DNA of 64,000 nt. Origin: Promicromonospora umidemergens. GTDB taxonomy: Bacteria; Actinomycetota; Actinomycetes; Actinomycetales; Cellulomonadaceae. The stretch lies in NCBI RefSeq assembly GCF_024171995.1, contig NZ_JAMTCT010000002.1, forward strand, positions 361,458-425,457, given 5' to 3'. The position numbers and the translations under genes are program-made. Under the pieces are notes generated by a model, which worked only from the letters and a program-made list of their open reading frames with translations, was not told the DNA's origin and searched no databases. Below, piece after piece: positions 36,395 to 44,473 of the stretch (positions are counted from its first letter, which is position 1; the number at the start of each line of letters is the position of its first letter).

Positions 36395-37318
36395 TCAGTC
36401 TGCCGCCGGGCCGAAGCGTTCGGTCCGGACTCGCGCAGGGTCGTGGCCCTGGGCCACGATCATGCGCGAGACCGCCTCGACGAATCCCGTAGGGCCGCAG
36501 ACGTACACCCGCGGCTCCAGCTCGGGCGGCCAGCCCCACGTCGCCAGCTCGGAGGCGGTAAGGCGCCGCGGCCCGCGCAATTCGGTGAGGGAGACGGCCC
36601 GCGTGAAGATCGTGCGGGCCTCGAACCCGTCAGCGCGGGCCGCGAGCGCCTCCAGCTCGTCCGGGTACAGCTGGTCCTCCGCCGTCCGGACCGAGTAGAT
36701 CAGGCGGACCGGCGTCCGGTCCCCGGCGTCGCGCCGGGCCCGGGCCATGGACATCACCGGGACCAGGCCAGACCCTCCGGCCAGGAGCAGCACCGGCGTG
36801 CCCGCGTCAGCCACGGGGTCCCAGACGAACCATCCGCCGATGGGCCCACGAACCTCGATCGCGGATCCGGGCGGGAAGTCGTCGACCAGGTACGGGGACA
36901 CCTCGCCGTCGCGCACCCTCTGGACGGTGACCTCGACCCGGCCTGCGCCGGTCGCCGTCGGTCCGCTCGCGAGGGAGTACGACCGTTCGGCGGTGTAACC
37001 GTCGGGTGCGGTGAGGCGCAGGTCGAGGTGCTGACCGGCCTGATGACCCGGCCAACCGGGCACGTCGAGCGCGAGCGTCACAGCGGACGAGCTCTCGGTC
37101 CGGCGCTCCACCAGGGTGGCGACCTGCCAGCCGGACCGGACGGCATACCGCTCACCGAGCCGGGCGCTCGGCTCCCCGGCAGGCGCCGTCACGGCGGGCC
37201 CCGTCACGGCGGGCCCCGTCACGGCAGATCCACGTCCCGCAGGCTCAGTCCCCGCAGGCTCAGTTCCCGCAGGTGCCACCTCGTCGGGCCGAACCCCCGA
37301 ACGCGGCACGTCAGTCAC
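36395..37318 (-). CDS. FAD-dependent ferredoxin-reductase-type oxidoreductase
   Basis: 307 residues. FAD-binding barrel with RSYSLASGP, then GPIGGWFVWDP, the NAD(P) domain LLLAGGSGLVPVMSMAR and the terminal VYVCGPTGFVEAVSRMIV. No iron-sulfur cluster domain. GTG 37318 overlaps the stop of the molybdopterin gene by 8 nt, so this is its likely electron-transfer partner. The first about 45 residues are low complexity, built from 15-bp repeats (GTEPA and VTGPA units). Confidence 0.88.
   Translation of the reverse strand: MTDVPRSGVRPDEVAPAGTEPAGTEPAGRGSAVTGPAVTGPAVTAPAGEPSARLGERYAVRSGWQVATLVERRTESSSAVTLALDVPGWPGHQAGQHLDLRLTAPDGYTAERSYSLASGPTATGAGRVEVTVQRVRDGEVSPYLVDDFPPGSAIEVRGPIGGWFVWDPVADAGTPVLLLAGGSGLVPVMSMARARRDAGDRTPVRLIYSVRTAEDQLYPDELEALAARADGFEARTIFTRAVSLTELRGPRRLTASELATWGWPPELEPRVYVCGPTGFVEAVSRMIVAQGHDPARVRTERFGPAAD
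37187..37277. repeat. Two adjacent 15-bp tandem repeat arrays
   Basis: CGTCACGGCGGGCCC at 37187 and 37202 plus a diverged copy at 37217; then GCAGGCTCAGTCCCC at 37239, a variant at 37254 and a partial copy at 37269. Both are in frame in the reductase N-terminus. Confidence 0.9.
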
Positions 37319-38003
37319 CCTGATACCTCTGCTCGCGCCAGGGGTCGCCGAGGTCGTGATAGCCGAGCTTCTCCCAGAAGCCCGGCCGGTCCACCGGCAT
37401 GAGGGTGAGCGAGCGCACCCACTTGGCCGACTTCCAGAAGTACAGGTGCGGCACCAGCAGCCGCGCGGGGCCGCCGTGCTCGGCGTGCAGCGGCGCACCG
37501 TCGAAGGTGTGCGCGATCCATGCCTTGCCGCCCAGCAGGTCGGCGACCGGCAGGTTGGTCGTGTAACCGCCGTAGGAGCCCACCATCGCGAAGTCCGCGG
37601 TGGACTCCACCTCCGCCAGCAGCACGTCGAGGGAGACGCCGCGCCACCGGGTACCGAACTTGGACCACCGCGTGACGCAGTGGATGTCCACGGTCGGCTC
37701 GTCCTGGGGCAGGGCCATCAGCTCGGCCCATGTCCAGGACTTCGTCACGCCGGCCTCGTTCGTGACGGTGAAGCTCCAGGTCGTCGAGCTGACGTTGGGC
37801 GTGGGGCCGGCGGAGAGAACAGGAAAGCCGCTCTCGGCGTACTGCCCCGCCGGCAGAGTCACGCCTTCGGGGCGCGCCCGGCCGCGAAAGCCGGGGGTGA
37901 GGGTGGCACCGGGGCCGCGGGCCAGCCCGGCGGAGTCGAACCCGGCTGCGTCGAACCCGGCAGAGTCAGGGCCACCCGGTGCGGGTGGAGTCGCACTGGT
38001 CAT
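37311..38003 (-). CDS. Molybdopterin-dependent oxidoreductase, sulfite-oxidase-like
   Basis: 230 residues, a short sulfite-oxidase fold domain. The molybdenum-ligand cysteine is in VDIHCVTRWSKFGTRWRGVSLDVLL; YGGYTTNLPVADLLGGKAWIAHTFDGAPL and GGPARLLVPHLYFWKSAKWV are also conserved. No Tat signal is visible, so it is likely cytosolic. The substrate is unknown; the reductase encoded next supplies or removes electrons. The N-terminal leader holds three 15-bp repeats (37929-37973, DSAGF-type). Confidence 0.9.
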   Translation of the reverse strand: MTSATPPAPGGPDSAGFDAAGFDSAGLARGPGATLTPGFRGRARPEGVTLPAGQYAESGFPVLSAGPTPNVSSTTWSFTVTNEAGVTKSWTWAELMALPQDEPTVDIHCVTRWSKFGTRWRGVSLDVLLAEVESTADFAMVGSYGGYTTNLPVADLLGGKAWIAHTFDGAPLHAEHGGPARLLVPHLYFWKSAKWVRSLTLMPVDRPGFWEKLGYHDLGDPWREQRYQGD

Positions 38004-38273
38004 GTCTCAAGGTAGTGCGGCGGTGGTCGTGCCGTCATCCGACGACGGCACGCCCCGGTCGCCCACCACGCGGCGAGCAGGCAGTCATTGCCTGCCGCTG
38101 CGCAGAGCTGGCCGACCACCGGGCGCGCGGTGTGCTGTTTCGGGTTCGGGTTCGGGTTCCATGGCTCCGTGCACCCTCGCCCCGCCCTCCGACGACCGGC
38201 GTGCTGTGACCACCACCACGTCACGTCTCGCCGCGCCGCGTTGTCGAAAGGGTAAGACCACCAGGAGGTTGCC

Positions 38274-39689
38274 ATGGAGAAGATTCTGATCGTCGGCGGC
38301 GGCTACGCCGGCTTCTACGCCGCGTGGGGACTGGAGAAGAAGCTCGGCCGGGGCGAGGCCGACGTCACCCTCGTGGACCCCCACGGCTACATGACCTACC
38401 AGCCGTTCCTGCCCGAGGTCGCGGCCGGATCCATCGAGGCGCGGCATGTCATGGTCTCGCTGCGCGGGCACCTGCACCGCACGACCGTCATCGCCGGACA
38501 GACGACGTCGATCGACCACGCGCACCGCACCGCCACCGTCCGGACCACCGACGGCGCCCCGCGCGAGATCGCGTACGACACGATCGTCGTCACCGCCGGC
38601 GCCGTGACCCGCACGTTCCCCGTCCCCGGCATCGAACAGGAGGCGATCGGTCTCAAGCACGTCGAGGAGGCCGTCGCGATCCGCGACCAGCTGCTGACCG
38701 CCTTCGACCGCGCCGCGCTGCTCCCGCCGGGCGTCGGGCGCCGTCGGCTGCTGACGGTCACCGTCGTCGGTGGTGGGTTCACCGGGGTCGAGGTCTTCGG
38801 CGAGCTGCTTTCCCTGGCCACGAGCATGCTGCGCGCCTACCCGGAGCTCTCCCGCGACGACCTGGACTTCCACCTCGTCGACTCGAACGACCGCATCCTG
38901 CCAGAGGTCACCGACGAGCCCGGCCGCTGGGTGGTGCGCCACCTGGAGAAGCGGGGTGCGCACCTGCACCTCGGCACCCAGGTGGTCTCGGCCGCCGACG
39001 GCCGGATCATGCTGTCCACCGGCGAGTCGTACGGCAACGGGCTGCTGATCTGGGCTGCAGGCAACGGCAGCAACCCCGTCGTCGCGCGCAACACCGATCT
39101 TCCGGTCGACGAGCGCGGCCTGGTCCGCGTCCGGGCCGACCTCCGGGTGGGGACCTCCGACGCACCGGTGCCGCACGCGTGGGCCGCCGGTGACAACGCC
39201 GCGGTCCCCGACCTGGCCGCGGCCGTCCCCGGCGCGCGGGCCGTGCCCAACGCGCAGCACGCGGTGCGCCAGGGCAAGCTTCTCGCGAAGAACCTGGTCG
39301 CGGACCTCCGCGGCAAGAACGTGCAGCCCTACCTCCACCACAGCCTCGGCACGGTGGCCACCCTCGGCATCGGGCACGGCATCTTCCAGTACCGCCGGCT
39401 GGTCATCACGGGCTTCCCCGCCTGGCTCATGCACCGCGGCTACCACGTCCTCGCCGTGCCGACGTGGGAACGCAAGATCCGCGTGCTGCTCGTCTGGGTG
39501 TCGGCGGTGATCTTCGGCCGGGACATCATCCCGCTCTCCACGGTGCAGCGGCCACGTGCGGCTTTCCTCGCCGGCGGCGACCCGTTCGCCGGGTCCGACG
39601 GCGAGCATCCGGCCGTCCGGCCCGCGCCCCACGACAGGCCCGAGCCCCACGACAGGCCCGAGCTGAGCGTGGTGCGCGATGCGGGCTGA
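38274..39689 (+). CDS. ndh: Type II NADH dehydrogenase-like flavoprotein (NDH-2)
   Basis: 471 residues. Two dinucleotide folds: FAD site ILIVGGGYAGFYAAWGLEKKLG and NADH site TVTVVGGGFTGVEVFGEL; AWAAGDNAAVPDLA is the second FAD motif. The end (VITGFPAWLMHRGYHVLAVPTWERKIRVLLVWVSAVIFGRD) is the membrane-anchoring region. It oxidises NADH and reduces membrane quinone without pumping protons. AGGAGG precedes the ATG. Its 3' end overlaps the cytochrome b gene by 11 nt. A 2x18-bp repeat (PHDRPE) sits near the C-terminus. In the 270-bp gap upstream the only notable features are small dyads and a CGGGTT triplet repeat. Confidence 0.9.
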   Translation: MEKILIVGGGYAGFYAAWGLEKKLGRGEADVTLVDPHGYMTYQPFLPEVAAGSIEARHVMVSLRGHLHRTTVIAGQTTSIDHAHRTATVRTTDGAPREIAYDTIVVTAGAVTRTFPVPGIEQEAIGLKHVEEAVAIRDQLLTAFDRAALLPPGVGRRRLLTVTVVGGGFTGVEVFGELLSLATSMLRAYPELSRDDLDFHLVDSNDRILPEVTDEPGRWVVRHLEKRGAHLHLGTQVVSAADGRIMLSTGESYGNGLLIWAAGNGSNPVVARNTDLPVDERGLVRVRADLRVGTSDAPVPHAWAAGDNAAVPDLAAAVPGARAVPNAQHAVRQGKLLAKNLVADLRGKNVQPYLHHSLGTVATLGIGHGIFQYRRLVITGFPAWLMHRGYHVLAVPTWERKIRVLLVWVSAVIFGRDIIPLSTVQRPRAAFLAGGDPFAGSDGEHPAVRPAPHDRPEPHDRPELSVVRDAG

Positions 39690-41349
39690 CCGTCGCCACC
39701 TCCGGCGCCAACAGAGCCAACAGAGCCAACAGAGCCAGCAGCGCCGCCGTCGTCCGCGGGCCGTCCTCGCCCAGCTCGACGCACGGTTCCCGGACCTCGC
39801 CCGACGGCGGGTGCGCCTGCGCTGGTCCAACCTGTTCGGCGTCGTTACGTTCGCCTGCCTGCTCGTGCTGGCGCTGACCGGCGTCCTGCTGGCTTCCTGG
39901 TACACGCCGTCGAACGAGCTCGTCACCTACGACGGGCCTTACGCACCGCTCCAGGGTGCCACGGTGACGAAGGCCTTCGACTCGACCATGCGCATCTCGT
40001 TCGAGCAGACCGGCGGCCTCCTGCTGCGCCAGACGCACCACTGGGCAGCGCTGGTCATGCCGGCGTCGATGATCGTGCAGCTCCTCGTCACGTTCTTCAC
40101 CGGCGGGTTCCGCCGTCCGCGGCAGCTGAGCTGGGTCCTGCTGGTCGTGGCCTTCATCCTGGTGCTCGCCGCCGGGTGGAGCGGCTACGCCCTGCCGGAC
40201 GACATGCTGTCGGGCACCGGCCTGCGCATCGTGGAGGGCGTGGTCCTCAGCATCCCGTTCGTCGGCACCTGGGTGGCGAGCTGGATGTTCGGCGGGCCGT
40301 TCCCCGGCCAGATCATCGAAAACCTCTACCCCGTGCACGCCGTCGTCGCGCCCGGGTTGCTCGTGCTGGTCCTGGCGGTGCGCGCGGTGCTCTTCGTCCG
40401 GCACGGGCAGGCAGCCCACCCGCGACCCGCACCGGCACCGTCGCTCGGGCTGCGCCTCTGGCCCGACGCCGCCCTCCGGGCCGCCGGGATGGTCGGCCTG
40501 ACCAGCGCGGTGCTGGTCCTGCTCGGGGCAACCTCGACGATCAGCCCCGTCTGGTCCTACGGACCGGCGTCCGTCGGCGAGGTGGGCGCCGGAAGCCAGC
40601 CCGACTGGTACATGGGCTTCCTGGACGGTGCGCTGCGGCTGGTACCCGTCGGCTGGGAGACCGAGTGGATGGGCTGGACCGTCACCTTCGCGACCCTGGT
40701 CCCCCTGGCCGTGATCGGCGGATACTTCGCGATCCTGATCGTCTACCCGTACATCGAGGCGTGGGTCAACCAGGACCGCGAGCCGCACCACGTCCTCGAC
40801 CGGCCGAGGAACGTCCCGGTCCGCACGGGGATCGGCGTCGCCGGAGCGCTCTTCTACGGCATCCTGTGGGGCGCCGCGAGCGCCGACATCGTCTCCACCG
40901 AGTTCAGCGTGCCGTTCGAGACGATCATCACGACGCTCCAGGTCGCACTGGTCATCGGTCCGCCGCTGGCGTTCGAGGTCGCTCGCCGCCTGTGCGTCGG
41001 CCTGCAGCGCAAGGACCGCGAGGTGGCGCTGCACGGGCACGAGACGGGCCGGATCGTCCGGATGCCGAACGGCGGGTACGCGGAGATCCACCAGCCGGCC
41101 GACGACGCGGAGCGGGCGCTGCTGTCCGTGGCTCCTGTCCCACCCGTGCCGGGCCGCCCGGACGGCAAGGGTCGGCTCAGCGGGCGGGAGCGGCTGCGTG
41201 GGGCGCTGTCGCGACAGTTCGGCACCGGGCATGTGGTGCCGGTCCTGGACGGCGACCGGACCCCGGTGATCGATCCGGCAGCCGGTCCGGGAGGTGATCC
41301 GGCAGCCGATCGAGCGATCGAACCGGCACCACGGCTCCACGTGCCGTAG
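39679..41349 (+). CDS. Cytochrome b (QcrB-like) lacking both heme bH ligands
   Basis: 556 residues, eight membrane helices as in actinobacterial QcrB. Helix B RQTHHWAALVMPASMIVQLL keeps His120 but has Gln134 where QcrB has His. Helix D LYPVHAVVAPGLLVLVLAVRAVLF keeps His220 but has Arg235 for His. So the pair that binds heme bL is present and the pair that binds heme bH is gone. The quinol-oxidation site motif is intact (QPDWYMGF, 308-311), as is DREVALHGHETGRIVRMPNGGYAEIHQP. There is no QcrA or QcrC nearby; the gene is coupled to NDH-2 by an 11-nt overlap. The N-terminus has a 9-bp QQS repeat. Probably a specialised single-heme quinone protein rather than part of the main bcc complex. Confidence 0.88.
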   Translation: MRADRRHLRRQQSQQSQQSQQRRRRPRAVLAQLDARFPDLARRRVRLRWSNLFGVVTFACLLVLALTGVLLASWYTPSNELVTYDGPYAPLQGATVTKAFDSTMRISFEQTGGLLLRQTHHWAALVMPASMIVQLLVTFFTGGFRRPRQLSWVLLVVAFILVLAAGWSGYALPDDMLSGTGLRIVEGVVLSIPFVGTWVASWMFGGPFPGQIIENLYPVHAVVAPGLLVLVLAVRAVLFVRHGQAAHPRPAPAPSLGLRLWPDAALRAAGMVGLTSAVLVLLGATSTISPVWSYGPASVGEVGAGSQPDWYMGFLDGALRLVPVGWETEWMGWTVTFATLVPLAVIGGYFAILIVYPYIEAWVNQDREPHHVLDRPRNVPVRTGIGVAGALFYGILWGAASADIVSTEFSVPFETIITTLQVALVIGPPLAFEVARRLCVGLQRKDREVALHGHETGRIVRMPNGGYAEIHQPADDAERALLSVAPVPPVPGRPDGKGRLSGRERLRGALSRQFGTGHVVPVLDGDRTPVIDPAAGPGGDPAADRAIEPAPRLHVP

Positions 41350-41357
41350 CTCGCGGC

Positions 41358-41655
41358 GCGCCCCGTGCAGCGTTCGGCCGGCCGATGACGCTGACCCCGT
41401 CGGTGGTGACCATGACGTTGCCGGGGTGGTAGTCGCCGTGCACAGGACCAGACCGGGCCGGCCATCGTGGTCGATGACGTCGGTCAGGACCGGCGCGATG
41501 CGGTGTCCCGCCAGGCTGGTCAGTGCCAGCGCCTCGGTGTGGTGCCCGTGATGTCCGTGGTGCCCGTGGTGCCCGTGGTGCCCGTGGTGCCCGTGGTGCC
41601 CGCGATATCCGGTGCGGCAGAGCTTGACGACTGCGTCACTACACCATGCGTACAA
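41358..41655 (-). pseudogene. Phosphotransferase (APH-type) remnant
   Basis: From 41655 downward one frame reads AWCSDAVVKLCRTGYRG, a GHHG tract, then TEALALTSLAGHRIAPVLTDVIDHDGRPGLVL, the N-lobe of an aminoglycoside-phosphotransferase-like kinase. A different frame then gives HGDYHPGNVMVTTDGVSVIGRPNAARG, its catalytic loop. About 100 residues between the two are missing and the frame changes. The GHHG tract is a 9-bp tandem repeat (41538-41600). Not functional. Confidence 0.72.
41538..41600. repeat. 9-bp tandem repeat, about seven copies
   Basis: Unit CCGTGGTGC with single variants (CCGTGATGT), in frame within the phosphotransferase remnant, giving His-His-Gly on the minus strand. Confidence 0.9.
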
Positions 41656-41818
41656 CTCGGCCTCGCGCCCGGAGCCTCCGCCACCTTGTTTCCGGGAACT
41701 GATCGATCACCCGGGTGATCTTGAGTTCTGTGGTGAGGATTCGGGTACAGAATTCGAGTGCGACGGCTAGCATCCGACGACCAGAGCAGTGACTGGTCAC
41801 CCGAACAGAGGCCCGCAC

Positions 41819-42913
41819 ATGGATATCGCCGAGCGAATCGCTTCGCTTGCAACCAAGATCGAACAGCAGAAGGCCAACATCGCGACGGAAGAGGCGACCA
41901 AGAACGCATTCATCATGCCGTTCATCGCCCATGTCCTCGGCTATGACGTCTTCAATCCCGGCGAGGTAGTTCCTGAGTTCACGGCCGACGTCGGCACGAA
42001 AAAGGGCGAGAAGATCGACTACGCCATCGTCAAGGACGGCGAAGTTCAGATCTTGATCGAGGCCAAGGCGGTCGGTGCTCCGCTAGCGCTGAACCATGCG
42101 TCGCAGCTTTTTCGCTACTTCGCGGTAGCGAACGCACGCATCGCGATTCTGACAAATGGTCAGCACTATCATTTTTTCACGGACCTCGACAGACCCAACC
42201 GCATGGACGAGACGCCATTCCTGCAGCTGGATCTCCTGGAGCTCGACGAGTCCCTCATCCCCGAGGTCCAGAAGCTGACCAAGGAGACCTTCGATGTGGA
42301 CTCCGTGGTCAGCGCCGCCGAGGAGCTCAAGCACATCGGAGCGCTCAAGCGGAGCCTCGCTTCCCAGTTTCGCGAGCCGGATGACGAGTGGATCAAGGGC
42401 CTGACCGGCCGGGTATACGAGGGACCGATCACGCAGAAGGTGCGCGACCAGTTCCGCGTCCTCGTCTCGAAGGCGATGCAGCAGTTCGTCGCGGACCAGG
42501 TGAACGACCGGATCAAGGCTGCGCTGGGGGGCAAGGTCTACGCCACCGCCGGTTCCACAGACCTCACCGCAGAGGCCTCCGTCGAAGCGGACCTCGACGA
42601 GTCTGGCTCTGGATCCGGTCGAGGGTTCGAGACGACGCTCGAAGAGATCGAGGCGTTCCAGATCGTGCGCGCGATCGCCTGCAGCGAGGTCTCGCCCGTT
42701 CGGATCGTCCAGCGCGATACGAAGAGCTACATGGGCGTCCTGCTGGACGACAACAACCGCAAGCCGATCGCGCGGCTCCACTTCAACACCGGGCAGAAGT
42801 ACCTCGGCCTCTTCGACGAGGAAAAGACCGAGACCCGGCACGCGATCGAGTCGCTCGACCAGGTCTACGAGCACGCAGAGCACATCCGGAAGACGGTGCA
42901 CTACTACGTGTGA
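41819..42913 (+). CDS. Solitary HsdR N-terminal domain protein (PD-(D/E)XK nuclease-like)
   Basis: 364 residues. The N-terminal half has the type I restriction R-subunit nuclease fold: EEATKNAFIMPFIAHVLGYDVFNPGEVVPEF, GEKIDYAIVKDGEVQILIEAKAVG (the D and ExK residues), NHASQLFRYFAVANARIAILTNGQHYHFF. The second half is helical and ends with a beta-rich domain (TKSYMGVLLDDNNRKPIARLHFNTGQKYLGLFD). There is no helicase and no HsdM/HsdS. AGAGG precedes the ATG. Codon use is clearly less GC-biased than its neighbours, suggesting transfer. A defence role is possible but unproven. Confidence 0.82.
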   Translation: MDIAERIASLATKIEQQKANIATEEATKNAFIMPFIAHVLGYDVFNPGEVVPEFTADVGTKKGEKIDYAIVKDGEVQILIEAKAVGAPLALNHASQLFRYFAVANARIAILTNGQHYHFFTDLDRPNRMDETPFLQLDLLELDESLIPEVQKLTKETFDVDSVVSAAEELKHIGALKRSLASQFREPDDEWIKGLTGRVYEGPITQKVRDQFRVLVSKAMQQFVADQVNDRIKAALGGKVYATAGSTDLTAEASVEADLDESGSGSGRGFETTLEEIEAFQIVRAIACSEVSPVRIVQRDTKSYMGVLLDDNNRKPIARLHFNTGQKYLGLFDEEKTETRHAIESLDQVYEHAEHIRKTVHYYV

Positions 42914-42924
42914 CCACAGCAGGG

Positions 42925-42961
42925 ACGCCGCAGGCCGGGCCCACCGCCCCGCCTGCGGCGT
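42925..42961. terminator. Hairpin after the HsdR-N gene
   Basis: Perfect 11-bp stem ACGCCGCAGGC (42925-42935) / GCCTGCGGCGT (42951-42961), 15-nt GC-rich loop, no U-tract. Lies 12 bp after the stop and before the convergent phnM gene. Confidence 0.75.
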
Positions 42962-43030
42962 TCACAGACACGGGCATCGCAGGTACCGGCGGCAGATGCG
43001 GATCGTCGATGACTGCTTCCCGTCGTGCCG

Positions 43031-44314
43031 TCAGCAGCGCCCCGGCTCCTCTTCTCGCGGCTGATCCTGTGTCGCCCGGAGCGTCGCGACGACGGAGGGC
43101 CACCGGCCCGCGGTCCGCACCAGGACGACGTCGGCCCGCGCACCCGGGACGAGCGATCCGCGGTCGGTCAGCCCCGCCGCTCGCGCCGGGCCCGAGGTGA
43201 CGAGGGCTACGGCGCGCGGCAGGTCGGCCAGGCCCTCCCGGACGAGCACCTCGATGACGGCCAGCAACGTGGCAGGCACGTAGTCGGACGCGAGCGCGTC
43301 CACGAGCCCGAGGGCCACCAGCTCGCGCGCCGAGACGTTGGCGGTGTGCGAGCCGCCGCGCACCGCGTTCGGTGCGCCGGCCACGATCGCGAGCCCGTCG
43401 GCTCGGGCGGCGCGGGCAGCCTCGACGGTCGTCGGGAACTCGGCGACGACGCCGCCGCGGGCCACCAGCGCCTCGATGTCACCGGCGGATTCCGGGTCGT
43501 GGCCCGCCAGGCGGATCCGGCCGGCGTGGGCGAGGTCACCGAGCCGGGTCAGGGTCGCGGCGGCGACGTTGGACCGGTCCTCGCGTTCCTGGCGCCAGCT
43601 CCGGACGTGGGCGCGTGCGTCGTCGGCCGAGAAGCCCTCCCTGCCCACGAGCAGGCGTTCCATGGCCGCCGGGTCGGCGTACTGCCCGATCCCCGGGGTG
43701 TGGTCCTCGTGGGAGACCAGGGGTGGGATGTCGCGGGGCGAGGTGTGCGCGAGCGCCGCCTCGAGCTCGGGCAGCGCGGCGGGGCTGCGGATGTCGAGCC
43801 GGTACAGCACCCGCGCGCCGGACGCCCGGGCCTCGGGCGCCTGGAGCGCGTGGAGCAGGTCCTCTGGTCCCGGTAGGCCCGCTGGCAGGCCGACGGGCGT
43901 GTGCGCGCCGAAGGGCACGCCGTGGAAGGCGGTGAGCACCCCGCAGCCGGCGAGACGTTCGGTGGCGGTGCGGACGGCGAGGTCGAGCGGGAGGTCGGCG
44001 CCGGGGCGCGGCTTGCGCTCGTGGGCGAGGACGTCGGTGTGCACGTCCACGAGGCCGGGCAGGCAGAGGGCTCCGCGGCCGTCGAGGTCGGGGCGCGCTC
44101 CGGGCGGTCGCGCGCCCACCTCGACGATGCGGCCGCCGCGCACGACCACCCAGGCGTCGTCGACCACCCGGTCGGGCAGGACGGCGGTGACGCCGCCGAG
44201 GGTCCAGTCCCCCGGAGTCTCCCCGAGCGGCCAGCCCCCGGCCGGCGCAGCCCGCGGCGTGCTCGACGCATGATTCACCGCCACAGCATGGTTCACCGCC
44301 ACAGCATGGTTCAC
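43031..44314 (-). CDS. phnM: PhnM-like amidohydrolase (phosphonate metabolism)
   Basis: About 427 residues. Metal-site motif CLPGLVDVHTDVLAHERKPRPGADLPLD, then LVSHEDHTPGIGQY, GHDPESAGDIEALVARGGVVAEFPTTVEAARAARADGL, GAPNAVRGGSHTANVSARELVALGLVDALASDYVP. These are PhnM hallmarks; in C-P lyase pathways PhnM hydrolyses ribose methylphosphonate triphosphate. None of phnGHIJKL is present here, so its substrate may differ. The GTG start is ambiguous: three 18-bp repeats supply starts at 44314, 44296 and 44278, and the repeated NHAVAV peptide is probably not functional. Divergent from phnDCE. Confidence 0.85.
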   Translation of the reverse strand: MNHAVAVNHAVAVNHASSTPRAAPAGGWPLGETPGDWTLGGVTAVLPDRVVDDAWVVVRGGRIVEVGARPPGARPDLDGRGALCLPGLVDVHTDVLAHERKPRPGADLPLDLAVRTATERLAGCGVLTAFHGVPFGAHTPVGLPAGLPGPEDLLHALQAPEARASGARVLYRLDIRSPAALPELEAALAHTSPRDIPPLVSHEDHTPGIGQYADPAAMERLLVGREGFSADDARAHVRSWRQEREDRSNVAAATLTRLGDLAHAGRIRLAGHDPESAGDIEALVARGGVVAEFPTTVEAARAARADGLAIVAGAPNAVRGGSHTANVSARELVALGLVDALASDYVPATLLAVIEVLVREGLADLPRAVALVTSGPARAAGLTDRGSLVPGARADVVLVRTAGRWPSVVATLRATQDQPREEEPGRC

Positions 44315-44375
44315 CGCCTCATGTTGTCCGGACGACCTGGCGGGACGGTGAACGACAGTTCACCCGCCGTTCACC
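44273..44375. promoter_or_regulatory. Cluster of GTTCACC heptamers between phnM and phnD
   Basis: GTTCACC or its complement occurs at 44291, 44309, 44347 (as GGTGAAC), 44358 and 44369, with ATTCACC at 44273. The pair 44347-44353 / 44358-44364 forms a perfect dyad with a 4-bp spacer. The first three are carried by 18-bp repeats that also encode the phnM N-terminus. This is a likely binding region for a phosphonate or phosphate regulator. Confidence 0.6.
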
Positions 44376-44473
44376 ACCGCAGGGCCGCCGGTTCTCTCCG
44401 CCCTCGCAGACTCGGCGACGGCGCCCGTACGGGGCTGCCAGAAAGCACCGCCTGAACGGCTACGACCGGAGAG

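Noticed and set aside
38149-38168. CGGGTT triplet repeat as a telomere-like or replicon-end signal
   Set aside because: Only three copies, internal to the chromosome segment, with no terminal structure.
41538-41600. 9-bp repeats as a CRISPR array
   Set aside because: Units are contiguous without spacers and are too short; it is a minisatellite within a gene remnant.
41819-42913. Complete type I restriction-modification system
   Set aside because: No HsdM, HsdS or helicase domain is encoded in the gene or its surroundings.
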